A DNA stretch of 64,000 nt, from positions 77,501 to 141,500 of the forward strand of contig NZ_CP118166.1 of assembly GCF_028748065.1 (NCBI RefSeq), given 5' to 3'. Of this stretch, positions 24,916 through 33,484 are shown in pieces; position 1 is the first letter of the stretch; every line of letters starts with the position of its first letter. The notes beneath the pieces were generated by a model. It was given only the letters and a program-made list of their open reading frames with translations. It did not search any database and was not told the origin of the DNA. This DNA comes from Hyphococcus flavus. Its GTDB lineage: Bacteria > Pseudomonadota > Alphaproteobacteria > Caulobacterales > Parvularculaceae. A program made the translations under genes and the position numbers.

Positions 24916-26528
24916 GCACTCAGAACGTCGAATTTTCTTTCCTTAAAAGCCTCAGCCAGCTTGAATTTTCTGATTTTACCTGAGCCTGTCAAAGGCCACT
25001 CTTCGACATAGATCCAGAATGCTGGGGTCTTCTGAGGTGACAGACGCTCTCGGATAAATGCTTTCAACTCAGCGGCTGTTGGTTTTTTATTCTCGCGAAC
25101 GCGCATAAAACATGCGACTTGTTCCCCCCATTTGTCATCCGGAACGCCGACAACCGCAACCTCTGCGATTTCATCGTGCTCGAGTATGGCGTTTTCAATT
25201 TCCGCGGGGAACAAGTTTTCACCACCCCGGATAATCATTTCTTTCACACGGCCGGTTATCTTTACATATCCACGCTCGTCCATGCGCCCGAGATCACCGG
25301 TGTGCAGCCAATTTTCGCTATCAATTGCGGCCTCGGTCGCGTCCGGATTATCATTGTAACCGATCATCACAAGATAACCGCGCGTGCAAATTTCTCCTTG
25401 CTCGTTACATGGAACGACTTTGTTTGTCTGTGGATCGCGAATTGACACTTCTACATGCGGCAGGGGCTGGCCAATCGTTTCGGTCAGGTCTTCAAGGCAG
25501 TCATCATGCCACGCTTGAGTAATAACAGGCGACGTTTCCGTCTGCCCGTAAATAATCTGAATGGTGGAGCCAAAGACGTCCTCAGCTTTGCGTATGAGTT
25601 CCGGCGCCACCATTGCGCCGCCAGACATCATCCGTTCAATTGAAGAGACGTCTCTTCCGCCTTTTTTGACTTCATCAATCAACGCAACAATCATGGTCGG
25701 AACGCCTAAAAGTAAGCGAGGACGATCGCTTTCGATTACCTTCACGATCATTTCCGGATCAAATATTGGCGCCAGCAACATCGTGGCGCCAAGTCCCACG
25801 CCGCCGACAGCCAGAATTGCGCAGCCTGTCGTATGAAAAAGCGGCATGTGATGAATAAAAGTATCGCCTGGTTTCACTCCAGCACGGGTCATCGTGTCGA
25901 CGGCGTTTTGCACAAGCCCTTGATGATGAAGAAGCGCGCCTTTTGGAAATCCGGTCGTGCCCGACGTGTATTGGATTTGCGTCTCGTGGTGCGACTCGAC
26001 TGCTGGCAGCTCAACGCCGCTGTCGGCACCGTCAAATAATGCTTCATGATCGGTCAATACAATACGATGTTTGATTGCTGGAATCTCATCGCATACTTCA
26101 TCAGCAATTTTTTTCATAGGATTGCCACGAAAATCAGCGACATAGTAAATTGCTTCCGAACGAGATTGTTCCAACACGAATTTCAATTCGCGTGCTTGAT
26201 AGGATGGGTTAACAGTGACAAGCGTAACGCCAGCCATTGCACTCGCATATTCAAGCATTATCCATTCAGGAATGTTCGGCGCCCAAACAGCAATTCTCGC
26301 GCCTTGTTGATGACGACTTGCTAAAGCGTGCGCCAGACGGCGACATTCTTCAAATAGCGTCCGATAGGACCATTGCCGCCCGTACTCACCAGCATAAGTC
26401 AGCTCAATCAACGCCGAAGCATCAGCAAATTTTTCTGCTGAACGACGAAGCAATTCCCCTAATGTGATGGGTGGCGGCAACACGCCCTGTGCGGGAAAAT
26501 ATGAGTCCTTTAGTTTCACGTCATACAT
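24912..26528 (-). CDS. AMP-dependent acyl-CoA synthetase
   Basis: The 538-aa ANL enzyme has the P-loop YTSGTTGFPKG, the A5 motif YGQTETSP, the A8 hinge region TGDLGRMDERGYVKITGR and the C-terminal catalytic Lys context PLTGSGKIRKFKL. It activates a carboxylic acid to acyl-CoA through an acyl-adenylate; the chain type is not deducible. It is the last gene of a likely operon (methyltransferase-like, thioesterase, synthetase) with gaps of 7-8 bp. A thioesterase next to a synthetase suggests control of one acyl-CoA pool. Confidence 0.9.
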   Translation of the reverse strand: MYDVKLKDSYFPAQGVLPPPITLGELLRRSAEKFADASALIELTYAGEYGRQWSYRTLFEECRRLAHALASRHQQGARIAVWAPNIPEWIMLEYASAMAGVTLVTVNPSYQARELKFVLEQSRSEAIYYVADFRGNPMKKIADEVCDEIPAIKHRIVLTDHEALFDGADSGVELPAVESHHETQIQYTSGTTGFPKGALLHHQGLVQNAVDTMTRAGVKPGDTFIHHMPLFHTTGCAILAVGGVGLGATMLLAPIFDPEMIVKVIESDRPRLLLGVPTMIVALIDEVKKGGRDVSSIERMMSGGAMVAPELIRKAEDVFGSTIQIIYGQTETSPVITQAWHDDCLEDLTETIGQPLPHVEVSIRDPQTNKVVPCNEQGEICTRGYLVMIGYNDNPDATEAAIDSENWLHTGDLGRMDERGYVKITGRVKEMIIRGGENLFPAEIENAILEHDEIAEVAVVGVPDDKWGEQVACFMRVRENKKPTAAELKAFIRERLSPQKTPAFWIYVEEWPLTGSGKIRKFKLAEAFKERKFDVLSA

Positions 26529-26535
26529 GGCGCGG

Positions 26536-26952
26536 CTAATCCTTTTGGACTTTGACCAATTGTGTCTGTGTTACGACCGCAGCAAGCTTGCCGTCCTCGC
26601 GGAAGATATCTGTTTTCCAGGCCTGAAGCGTACGGCCGATATTAACCGGCGTTGTGATTGCTTTTGCGGTTTGACCAATGGGAATGCCGCGCAAAAAATT
26701 TGTCTTGCTTTCGATCGTCGTCGTCATAGCCCCGGGTTGCATATTCAAGAATGCACCGATACCACCCATATTGTCAGCAAACGCCATAATGGCTCCGCCA
26801 TGCAAAATATCCGGCACAGTGCAATGATCTTTCGTGACAACCAGCTCCCCTTCAAGCCGATCTTTGGCGACGTGGGTCATCTTTACGCCCATCATTTTAG
26901 CGAATGGTGCGTTATTTTCATTGAACGCGCCAGCTAGGTTCTTCTCGGTCAT
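26536..26952 (-). CDS. PaaI-type hotdog thioesterase
   Basis: The 138-aa protein has the hotdog fold pattern with DILHGGAIMAFADNMGGIGA, the helix that carries the active-site region in PaaI-like thioesterases, followed by IESKTNFLRGI. It probably hydrolyses an acyl-CoA. ATG 26952 was chosen because AGGGAAGGG directly precedes it; a GTG at 26970 is in frame but overlaps the upstream gene. It lies eight bases after the ICMT-like gene and seven before the acyl-CoA synthetase gene. Confidence 0.85.
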   Translation of the reverse strand: MTEKNLAGAFNENNAPFAKMMGVKMTHVAKDRLEGELVVTKDHCTVPDILHGGAIMAFADNMGGIGAFLNMQPGAMTTTIESKTNFLRGIPIGQTAKAITTPVNIGRTLQAWKTDIFREDGKLAAVVTQTQLVKVQKD

Positions 26953-26960
26953 ACCCTTCC

Positions 26961-27554
26961 CTAAATCCACCGCCTTACACGGTTTTTGTAGTCGCGGTAT
27001 TGGTCCCCAAACCGCTCTTCCAAATAACGTTCCTCTTGGCTGATTATCATTGTCAAGCCAATATAACTGATAAAGACTGCGAAAAGTGTGAAGGGACCCG
27101 GCGCAGCGGTCATTGCGCCGATAAGAAAAATCATGATCCCAAGATAAACGGGGTTTCGAGATATCCGATGCATTCCCGTGACAACCAGTTCGTCTACATG
27201 ATTTTTTTTATCCGGCACGCCAACACGCCAGGAATGTCCCATTCCTGATTGGCTTATGAGAATAATTAGGCCGCCTAGAACTAAGATGAAAAGTGAAAGA
27301 AGTGGTTGAGGCGCCGACCTGGCCAAAACCAGTTGGTCCAAATATGAAAACGGTGCACGAAGCACTAGATACATATCAAGAATAGCTGCGCCGGCTATTA
27401 GCAACCTCTGCCTGACATTCCCTCTGCCCTCAGCAATGGCAGCCGTTTCGACTCCACGCAATCGCAGCATCACGCCAAATCCGATCATCCATGCCATTAA
27501 CAAAATGACAATGAACGCAACGCTATAGCGTAACTGTTCCTGATCCATATCCAT
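26961..27554 (-). CDS. Isoprenylcysteine carboxyl methyltransferase/PEMT-like membrane protein
   Basis: The 197-aa protein has about five hydrophobic helices and a C-terminal methyltransferase signature. That signature is HRISRNPVYLGIMIF followed by EERYLEERFGDQYRDYKNRVRRW, shared by ICMT, PEMT and related families that bind SAM within the membrane. Bacterial members methylate varied small or lipid substrates; the true substrate is unknown. It is the first gene of a three-gene minus-strand unit with a thioesterase and an acyl-CoA synthetase, which hints at a lipid substrate. Confidence 0.85.
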   Translation of the reverse strand: MDMDQEQLRYSVAFIVILLMAWMIGFGVMLRLRGVETAAIAEGRGNVRQRLLIAGAAILDMYLVLRAPFSYLDQLVLARSAPQPLLSLFILVLGGLIILISQSGMGHSWRVGVPDKKNHVDELVVTGMHRISRNPVYLGIMIFLIGAMTAAPGPFTLFAVFISYIGLTMIISQEERYLEERFGDQYRDYKNRVRRWI

Positions 27555-27653
27555 CTCAATTTAGTGATATGGCAATAACAATCAGCAGCCACCAATGCAA
27601 TATTTATCTGTATAGTGAGTAATGTTATATCCAGGTTCTGTTATAGGATAGCA

Positions 27654-28190
27654 CTACTGCTGGTCATGGATGAGCACCGCCACAAGCAATGCTGTTTCCT
27701 GTCCATGGTTGACCCAGGCATGATTTGTCGCACGTTGAATGACAACATCCCCCGGCTTTAACGATACCTCTCCGTCATCGAGCAGTAGTTCGACTTCACC
27801 CTTGATGAGAATGATGACGTCCATCGATTCAGTTTTGTGCATCATGGGATGTCGGGAAGCATCCACTCTGCAGTGAGCGGCGCCGATAGCGCCAAAACCG
27901 AACGCCGCAGCAGCTTCGCGCTCTTCCAGTGACTTCGAAGGATCTTCCGGCGCAACCGTAAACCACCGCACTTTGACGGCGCCAGGCTCGGGTTCGAGCT
28001 TCAAGTCACTTTCGGCGAGGTGATCAGAAACGTCGCGTAATCCGCCGTCAGCCAAATCCGCTGACCAGATTTCGGCAAGCCCCGCCTCCTCAACCGCGAT
28101 AAGTTTTGCTGCTTCGCCATCAATTAAGACACGCGAGCGCCCTTCGAGGCTGTTGTCGGTGATGACGCGGCGAAGCGATTTCCAGTCCAT
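27654..28190 (-). CDS. Cupin-domain protein
   Basis: The 178-aa protein is a single cupin. Around residues 100-165 it has HRVDASRHPMMHKTESMDVIILIKGEVELLLDDGEVSLKPGD and NHAWVNHG, giving the conserved His/Glu/His metal-site positions. The first 95 residues are a less typical beta-rich extension that may form a second degenerate barrel. No signal peptide is present. It is five bases downstream of a lipoprotein gene. The activity could be dioxygenase, isomerase or sensor. Confidence 0.82.
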   Translation of the reverse strand: MDWKSLRRVITDNSLEGRSRVLIDGEAAKLIAVEEAGLAEIWSADLADGGLRDVSDHLAESDLKLEPEPGAVKVRWFTVAPEDPSKSLEEREAAAAFGFGAIGAAHCRVDASRHPMMHKTESMDVIILIKGEVELLLDDGEVSLKPGDVVIQRATNHAWVNHGQETALLVAVLIHDQQ

Positions 28191-28195
28191 CTTTC

Positions 28196-28690
28196 TCAGC
28201 CGCTTATTCTTGCGCCAATTGTATCGGCTATCCCGCGGGCATCGTAATACTGCCCGTCTTCAGGCGGCGCGCCCTCACCCATCAAGACTTCCATTCGTAC
28301 GGTGAAGTAATCGCGCCCTCCAATCGTACCCAGGTTACCGCCGACCCCAACGCCAACCCCGCCTCTGCGTCCATAGGAGCCGCTTCCAAAACCGGCGCCA
28401 ACACCAACGCCGCCGCGCTGTTCACCCGCGACGTCGCGGCCAACGATCCGGAACCAATCATAACCGTTCGCAAGCGCCAGCTCCGCCGCACGCAAGAGCG
28501 CATAGTCCTCAACAAGTTCAGGCGACATACCGCCAGAACCGCGATAAACGATCCGGTAACGGTCTGACTCGATGCGGGTTTCCTCGTAGCCGAAACCATC
28601 AGAGTCAGCAGGTCCGTACGCTGCCGGTCCCACTGTTGCGCACCCTGAGACAAATAAAATTGCTGTAAGAGCCAGAGCGACTTTGTTCAT
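28196..28690 (-). CDS. CC0125/CC1285-type lipoprotein
   Basis: The 164-aa precursor has a lipoprotein signal ending VSGC (Cys17). A short domain, GFGYEETRIESDRYRIVYRG followed by YALLRAAELALANGYDWFRIV, recurs in many alphaproteobacterial lipoproteins of the CC0125/CC1285 group. A glycine-rich segment (GVGVGAGFGSGSYGRRGG) lies in the middle. It would be anchored in the outer or inner membrane facing the periplasm. It is divergent from the FAD oxidoreductase and five bases upstream of a cupin gene. Function unknown. Confidence 0.82.
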   Translation of the reverse strand: MNKVALALTAILFVSGCATVGPAAYGPADSDGFGYEETRIESDRYRIVYRGSGGMSPELVEDYALLRAAELALANGYDWFRIVGRDVAGEQRGGVGVGAGFGSGSYGRRGGVGVGVGGNLGTIGGRDYFTVRMEVLMGEGAPPEDGQYYDARGIADTIGARISG

Positions 28691-28832
28691 TTCACGCGCC
28701 TCCGATTGATATCGTTAACCTAGCACCTTGCGTGGGTTCCCGCAAAGTTTGGCAGCTCCCGGATTTTCCTTATTGCGGCCCGGCAAGCGCCGTATTTGCG
28801 GTTCATACGGAAACCGCCGGAGGAGCTCAAAA

Positions 28833-29981
28833 ATGGTTCAGAATACCAAATTTGCCGATTATGACCTCGCGATTGTAGGCGCGAGTTTCGCGGGACTCAT
28901 AGCCGCCAGGACGGCCGCCCATCGCGGGCTCAAGGTTGCGATTATCGACGCCAAGACAGAGCCCGGCGCGCGAGTTCGAACAACGGGCATTCTTGTAAAG
29001 GAGGCGGTTGACGAATGCGATATTCCGGCGTCCTTGACGCGGAAAATTCCTGGCGTTCGCTTGTACGCGCCAAATGGTAACTACACAGACTTAACGGCGC
29101 CAGGGTACTATTTCCTCGCAACGGATACGCCCGCTATCATGCGTTGGTTAGCGCGTGAGGCCGCTCGTGCTGGCGTGGATTTGTTGTTTGGCGCTCGCTT
29201 TACCGGCGCGACACTACATGAAACGCATGTTTCGCTTCACGGTCTTGATTTTTCGGCTCGTTATGTACTCGGCGCCGATGGTGCCAAATCTAGCGTTGCG
29301 AAAGCATTCGATCTCGGGCGCAATACTGAGTTCATGATTGGTCTGGAAACAGAATATGAAGAAACGCCAACAGTCGATCCAGACTTTCTTCACTGTTTCA
29401 TAGATACGAAGCTGGCGCCGGGCTATCTAGGCTGGGTCGTGCCCGGCGTTGGCATGACGCAAGTGGGGCTCGCTGTATCAGACAGTATCTTCGGCGGCGC
29501 GCGAAAACCGAACTTCAATGCATTTCTCGGTCATATCGATTCAAGGTTTGCATTCTGGAATTGCGAAGTTTTGCGAAAACGGTCGGGACCGATCCCTTGC
29601 GGCGGTCTTGTGTCGCCCTTGTCCACACACCGGGTGCTGCTAACAGGCGATGCAGCGGGACTGGTGTCGCCGCTCACGGCCGGCGGTATTCGTCTCGCTT
29701 TCCAATACGGCCGGCGCGCTGGAGCAGCCATCGCCAATTACCTGCTTGATGAAGGCCCCGACCCCGGGGCAGTTATGGCTTCTGAATATCCGCGTTTCGG
29801 CGTCAAAACATGGATGCGCAGGATATGGTCAGCGGCACCGCCTAACGCTTTCTTGAACGCAACCCTTTTTACCCCGCCCATGCGCGCGCTTGCGCAGCGG
29901 ATTTATTTTGAAAAACGGCGCTTGCTCCCGCGCCGTTTTCAAAGTCCGAATGAGAAAAGTTTAGCAGGCAACCTGCTATAA
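28833..29981 (+). CDS. FAD-dependent oxidoreductase (geranylgeranyl-reductase-like)
   Basis: The 382-aa protein has an N-terminal FAD-binding dinucleotide fold (DLAIVGASFAGLIAARTAA), a middle GADGAKSSVAKAF and a late GDAAGLVSPLTAGGIRLAF, the usual PHBH/GGR-type layout. The glycine motif GASFAG replaces the common GxGxxG. It probably reduces or hydroxylates a lipid or isoprenoid; without context the substrate is unknown. GGAGGAG sits just before ATG 28833; an upstream GTG would add 35 non-homologous residues. The 3' end overlaps the convergent reductase gene by six bases. Confidence 0.8.
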   Translation: MVQNTKFADYDLAIVGASFAGLIAARTAAHRGLKVAIIDAKTEPGARVRTTGILVKEAVDECDIPASLTRKIPGVRLYAPNGNYTDLTAPGYYFLATDTPAIMRWLAREAARAGVDLLFGARFTGATLHETHVSLHGLDFSARYVLGADGAKSSVAKAFDLGRNTEFMIGLETEYEETPTVDPDFLHCFIDTKLAPGYLGWVVPGVGMTQVGLAVSDSIFGGARKPNFNAFLGHIDSRFAFWNCEVLRKRSGPIPCGGLVSPLSTHRVLLTGDAAGLVSPLTAGGIRLAFQYGRRAGAAIANYLLDEGPDPGAVMASEYPRFGVKTWMRRIWSAAPPNAFLNATLFTPPMRALAQRIYFEKRRLLPRRFQSPNEKSLAGNLL

Positions 29982-31013
29982 CCGATCCGGCCCGACGCGG
30001 ATCACGGCCTTACCCATGTTTTCGCCTTTGAACAGACCGATGAACGCTTCCGGCGCCTTATCGAGACCTTCGTACACGGATTCCTGAAACTTGATTTTAC
30101 CCTGTGCGAGCAACGGCGCCACTTCCATGGCGAATTCCATGGCCTTATCCATATATTCGGAAACGATAAACCCGCGCGCCATGACGCCGCGCCCAACCAT
30201 GTTGATCAGATTCGACGGACCGGGCTCAGGCTCTTTGTTGTTGTAAACGGCGATCATCCCGCACAGCGCCATGCGCCCGCCGAGCGCGCTACAGTTAAGC
30301 GCCGCTTCCAAGTGCATGCCGCCGACATTTTCAAAGTAGCAATTGACGCCTTTCGGCGCGGCAGCGGCCAGCGCTTTCGTCAACTCTCCGGCGTTTTTGT
30401 AATCCTTGTAGTTAAGCGCCACATCGACGCCCGCTTCTTTTTCAAGCCAATCGCATTTTTCCTTAGATCCTGCCGACCCGATGACGCGACAACCTTTTAT
30501 CTTACCAAGCTGGCATACGAGCGAACCGACCGCACCGGCTGCCCCCGAAACGAACAGTGTTTCGCCCTCTTTCGGTTCCAGGATCTGAGTTACGCCCGCC
30601 CAGGCTGTAAGACCCGGCATTCCAAGCACGCCGAGATAGGCTGACAATGGCGCAAGATTGGGATCGACTTTTTGAGATCGCTCCCCCTTGGAGAGGTAGT
30701 ATTCTTTCCAGCCGCCGGTGAAGTCCACCACGTAATCGCCCGTCGCATAACCGTCGATATTCGATTCGATCACTTCGGAGACAGCGCCCCCTTCGAGCGG
30801 CGCATCCAGAGAAAAAGGCGGGATGTAGCTTTTAACATCCGGGCGCATACGGCCACGCATATAAGGGTCGACCGACATCCAAACAGTCCGGCAAAGCATT
30901 TCACCAGCACCGGGCGAAGGAACATCCATCTCCTTTACGACAAAATCGCCGTCTGCGGGCATACCCGCCGGGTATTCTTTCAAATATACAGCTTTCGTCT
31001 TTTGCCCGCTCAT
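29976..31013 (-). CDS. NADP-dependent oxidoreductase, MDR family (CurA/LTB4DH-like)
   Basis: The 345-aa protein has the medium-chain reductase fold without zinc ligands. A GroES-like N-terminal half is followed by the nucleotide-binding fold LFVSGAAGAVGSLVCQLGKIKGCRVIGSAGS. CYFENVGG and RGFIVSEY are typical of the leukotriene B4 dehydrogenase/curcumin reductase group. It reduces conjugated carbon-carbon double bonds with NADPH. AAGGAG precedes the ATG. It is a single gene between convergent and divergent neighbours. Confidence 0.9.
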   Translation of the reverse strand: MSGQKTKAVYLKEYPAGMPADGDFVVKEMDVPSPGAGEMLCRTVWMSVDPYMRGRMRPDVKSYIPPFSLDAPLEGGAVSEVIESNIDGYATGDYVVDFTGGWKEYYLSKGERSQKVDPNLAPLSAYLGVLGMPGLTAWAGVTQILEPKEGETLFVSGAAGAVGSLVCQLGKIKGCRVIGSAGSKEKCDWLEKEAGVDVALNYKDYKNAGELTKALAAAAPKGVNCYFENVGGMHLEAALNCSALGGRMALCGMIAVYNNKEPEPGPSNLINMVGRGVMARGFIVSEYMDKAMEFAMEVAPLLAQGKIKFQESVYEGLDKAPEAFIGLFKGENMGKAVIRVGPDRL

Positions 31014-31254
31014 GGTGTGCTTCTCCTTATTGGCGGGGAAAACAATGATCTTCCCGCTATTTGGCTCTTACTGGCACCCTATGGAAAAAGACTGCCCTCG
31101 CAAGAGCGTGATGCAGCCGGCCCAATTCGGCCCTTTCGCTGCCTCATTCTCGCCTTGGGACAGCGACAAAGTGGTCTCAACAACGCGGCAGGGGCCGCAT
31201 GGTTGAGTATAGGCGACACGATAAAGCGCATTCCCCCATGCGAAGGAGATAGTA

Positions 31255-31626
31255 ATGAAGAATATGATTTTGGCTTCGGGCGCGATGCTGCTCGCAGTAA
31301 CGGGCTGTCAGTCCACTGGCGAAGGCGCTCTTACAGGCGCTGCTTTGGGCGCCGCCGGCGGCGCTGTTGCTGGTGAGATTTTCGCCGGCCGTCCTGGCCG
31401 GGGCGCGGCTTACGGCGCGCTGATTGGCGCCGCTTTGGGCGCTTACGAGGGCTGTTCACGCGCTGGCACTTGCTGGGGCCGGGCCCGCGACCACGGACAT
31501 CGCCGCTACGACAGACATTCTGGCCAGTATTATTACGTAGATCCCGAATATGGCGACACGTATTGGGAAGATGGCTCTTTCCGTGATTATGGCAACCGGC
31601 CGCCGCGCCGCCGGGGCCGCTACTAA
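31255..31626 (+). CDS. Glycine-zipper lipoprotein, copy 1
   Basis: The 123-aa precursor has a signal ending VTGC (Cys17). A glycine-zipper segment follows (LTGAALGAAGGAVAGEIFAG, then YGALIGAALGAYEG) that could span or oligomerise in a membrane. The polar C-terminus holds RRYDRHSGQYYYVDP, GDTYWEDGSFRDYG and a basic RRRGRY tail. GAAGGAG lies upstream of the ATG. A strong terminator follows at 31651. A paralogue with the same layout is encoded next. Glycine-zipper lipoproteins of this kind often support the envelope; no specific role can be assigned. Confidence 0.85.
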   Translation: MKNMILASGAMLLAVTGCQSTGEGALTGAALGAAGGAVAGEIFAGRPGRGAAYGALIGAALGAYEGCSRAGTCWGRARDHGHRRYDRHSGQYYYVDPEYGDTYWEDGSFRDYGNRPPRRRGRY

Positions 31627-31650
31627 AGACTGCTCCCATCTTTGACATTG

Positions 31651-31678
31651 CGCCCGCCCGAATTGGTTCGGGCGGGCG
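31651..31678 (+). terminator. Rho-independent terminator after glycine-zipper copy 1
   Basis: A perfect 12-bp GC-rich stem (CGCCCGCCCGAA at 31651-31662 with its complement at 31667-31678) encloses a TTGG loop and is followed by TTATAATATTT. Confidence 0.88.
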
Positions 31679-31792
31679 TTATAATATTTAAGCGTGTCGA
31701 TTTTGTAATTATAGGGAACATGCATTTGTGCGAAGTGTTTACCATGCTTAACCCCACATCGGGGGCGGTTATCGACAGAGGGAGTTCAATCA

Positions 31793-32155
31793 ATGAAACT
31801 TTTTGTTTCTGCTGCAGTTAGTAGTTTGATGTTTGTTTCAGCCTGTACGTCATCAGGCACCGCAGAACGCAACGCCGTTTATGGCGCGGCAGCCGGCGCT
31901 GCTGCAGGTGCAATTGCTGGTGAAGTAATCGCGGGCCGACCTGGTAAAGGCGCAGCTATTGGCGCAGGCGTCGGTGCTGTTGGTGGCGCGATCGTAGGGT
32001 GTCAGCGCGCTCAAGACTGCTTTGGTCGCGCACGTGATAATGGCGATCGCCGCTATGACGATTATGCAGGCCGATATTTCTACGTTGATCCGCGTACTGG
32101 CGACACGTGGTGGGAAAATGGCGAGTTCCGATCCTATGGTCCCGGTCGCCCTTAA
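31793..32155 (+). CDS. Glycine-zipper lipoprotein, copy 2
   Basis: The 120-aa precursor is a paralogue of the gene at 31255. It has a lipobox ending VSAC (Cys18), an Ala/Gly zipper (YGAAAGAAAGAIAGEVIAG and AIGAGVGAVGGAIVG), and the shared C-terminal pattern RRYDDYAGRYFYVDP then GDTWWENGEFRSYG. GAGGGAG precedes the ATG. It has its own leader and terminator, so the two copies can be expressed independently despite the tandem duplication. Function unknown. Confidence 0.85.
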   Translation: MKLFVSAAVSSLMFVSACTSSGTAERNAVYGAAAGAAAGAIAGEVIAGRPGKGAAIGAGVGAVGGAIVGCQRAQDCFGRARDNGDRRYDDYAGRYFYVDPRTGDTWWENGEFRSYGPGRP

Positions 32156-32170
32156 CTGATAATCATTTCA

Positions 32171-32199
32171 GGCTCGTTCGGTATTATTCCGGACGAGCC
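32171..32199. terminator. Bidirectional terminator hairpin
   Basis: An 11-bp stem with one G-T wobble (GGCTCGTTCGG at 32171-32181, CCGGACGAGCC at 32189-32199) has a 7-base loop. It is followed by ATTTTCTT on the plus strand. It overlaps the 3' end of the convergent small membrane-protein gene. Confidence 0.78.
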
Positions 32200-32447
32200 A
32201 TTTTCTTCCGGCCCTTGCCCATTTGGCTGAGTGCGATCAAGGTCATTGTCGGCACAAAACCGTCAATTTGACCGGTCGGGTCCGCCAGTTCCCAAAACGC
32301 GAAAAGCCCAGCCCACCCCCAAAGCGCTACTGCGGCTACGCCCAGAATTCCATCTACAATGATTTCAAAGCCGGGAATTCGACCTACGGTAAAATCAACA
32401 ACGTCTAGTATGATCGCAAGTATCAGCTTTCCCATGTCGGCGTTCAT
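32184..32447 (-). CDS. Small membrane protein, unknown
   Basis: The 87-aa protein has two or three hydrophobic segments (LILAIILDVVDFTVG, IIVDGILGVAAVALWGWAGLFAFW) and a basic tail (GKGRKKMARPE). TAGGAGCG lies just upstream of the ATG. It follows the esterase gene by nine bases, so the two form a unit. The family is not recognised. Confidence 0.7.
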   Translation of the reverse strand: MNADMGKLILAIILDVVDFTVGRIPGFEIIVDGILGVAAVALWGWAGLFAFWELADPTGQIDGFVPTMTLIALSQMGKGRKKMARPE

Positions 32448-32456
32448 AAAACGCTC

Positions 32457-33350
32457 CTATGTAATTTGATTGCGAATAAATTCGGCTGTCTTGCGGATCG
32501 CCGTCATCGCTTCGGGGAAACGTCCAGCAAAAATGGGCCACACATGAATGAGGCCCTCCTCCAATACAAGTTCTGATGCTACGCCAGCACGCTTCAGCTT
32601 GTCATGAAGCCTGATAGAGTCGTCTAGCAAGACTTCACTGGTACTAGCAAACGTCAAAACTGAGGGTAGCCCCCTGTGGTCTCCAAATAGCGGTGACGCC
32701 AATGGGTGTTTTGGATCGCCATCACCCAAATATCGTTTCACACCGCCAGAGATGTACTCCGCCTTGAACATGGCGTCGGTTATTTCATTGGCCACAATGG
32801 ACTCACCCGACACTGTCAAATCCGTCCAGGGTGAATAGAGAAATGCTCCGGCCGGCATGGGCAGAGAATTTTCTTTAATTGATAAGAGTAACGCAACTGC
32901 GAGCCCACCGCCCGCCGAATCACCACCAATCACCAGCCGGGATGGATCCCTCCCCTGGTTCAACAACCACCGATATGCGGCGACAGCGTCATCTACAGCC
33001 GCAGGAAACAGGTGTTCCGGCCCCATACGGTAATCAAGAGAAAACACGGGTGAGCCTGTTTCTCTCGCAAGTGCGAAGGTGACGGCGCGATGGGATTTTG
33101 GCGACCCGAAAACGTAACCGCCGCCATGTAAGTACAAAATCGTTGCATCATTCTGACTGCCGGCGCAGCCATGCCACTCGCCTTTTACATCTTCATCGAT
33201 TTTCACTAGCTCAATGTCGTTCGGGGCCTTATCAGGCGCCACCGCCTCCGCACCATCACGCAGAACCTTCGCCGGCAGCAAATGAATGGGCTTCGACTTG
33301 AATGTCGCGGTCATGTACCAATTGAATAATCTTGCTCTCACGCTTGGCAC
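32457..33350 (-). CDS. Alpha/beta hydrolase, hormone-sensitive-lipase-type esterase
   Basis: The 297-aa protein has the HSL-family oxyanion motif HGGGYVFGS, the nucleophile elbow GGDSAGGG and a late Asp/His pair (VLLDDS, GLIHVWPIF). It hydrolyses short acyl esters; the natural substrate is unknown. The start is GTG 33350 with GGAG seven bases upstream. No signal peptide was seen. It is divergent from the oxygenase-like gene across a 134-bp gap with a large hairpin. Confidence 0.9.
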   Translation of the reverse strand: MPSVRARLFNWYMTATFKSKPIHLLPAKVLRDGAEAVAPDKAPNDIELVKIDEDVKGEWHGCAGSQNDATILYLHGGGYVFGSPKSHRAVTFALARETGSPVFSLDYRMGPEHLFPAAVDDAVAAYRWLLNQGRDPSRLVIGGDSAGGGLAVALLLSIKENSLPMPAGAFLYSPWTDLTVSGESIVANEITDAMFKAEYISGGVKRYLGDGDPKHPLASPLFGDHRGLPSVLTFASTSEVLLDDSIRLHDKLKRAGVASELVLEEGLIHVWPIFAGRFPEAMTAIRKTAEFIRNQIT

Positions 33351-33421
33351 GGCTCGTCTCCAAATAAGATCACTTTACCGTTATGCATCTTCTATAAAAG
33401 TCTTTATTACAGCAATCTGCA

Positions 33422-33470
33422 GTGGCTTTTCTTGCAGGGAAAACCCGAAGGGGGTTTTGAGAAAAGCTAC
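33422..33470. promoter_or_regulatory. Two-tier hairpin in the leader of the oxygenase-like gene
   Basis: An outer 11-bp stem (33422-33432 with 33460-33470, one G-T wobble) and an inner 7-bp stem (AAAACCC 33440-33446 with GGGTTTT 33452-33458, five-base loop) are separated by a 7-base bulge. The structure ends 14 bases before the GTG at 33485. It has no U-run, so a leader regulatory element or mRNA stabiliser is likelier than a terminator. Confidence 0.5.
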
Positions 33471-33484
33471 CGGGACTGAAAACT

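Noticed and set aside
31012-31206. 64-codon plus-strand frame upstream of the first glycine-zipper gene
   Set aside because: It starts inside the complement of the reductase start with no ribosome site and an unstructured product.
30672-31376. 234-codon plus-strand frame covering the MDR reductase start and the first glycine-zipper gene
   Set aside because: It runs antisense to a clear reductase and overlaps a lipoprotein gene with a good ribosome site; its translation matches no family pattern.
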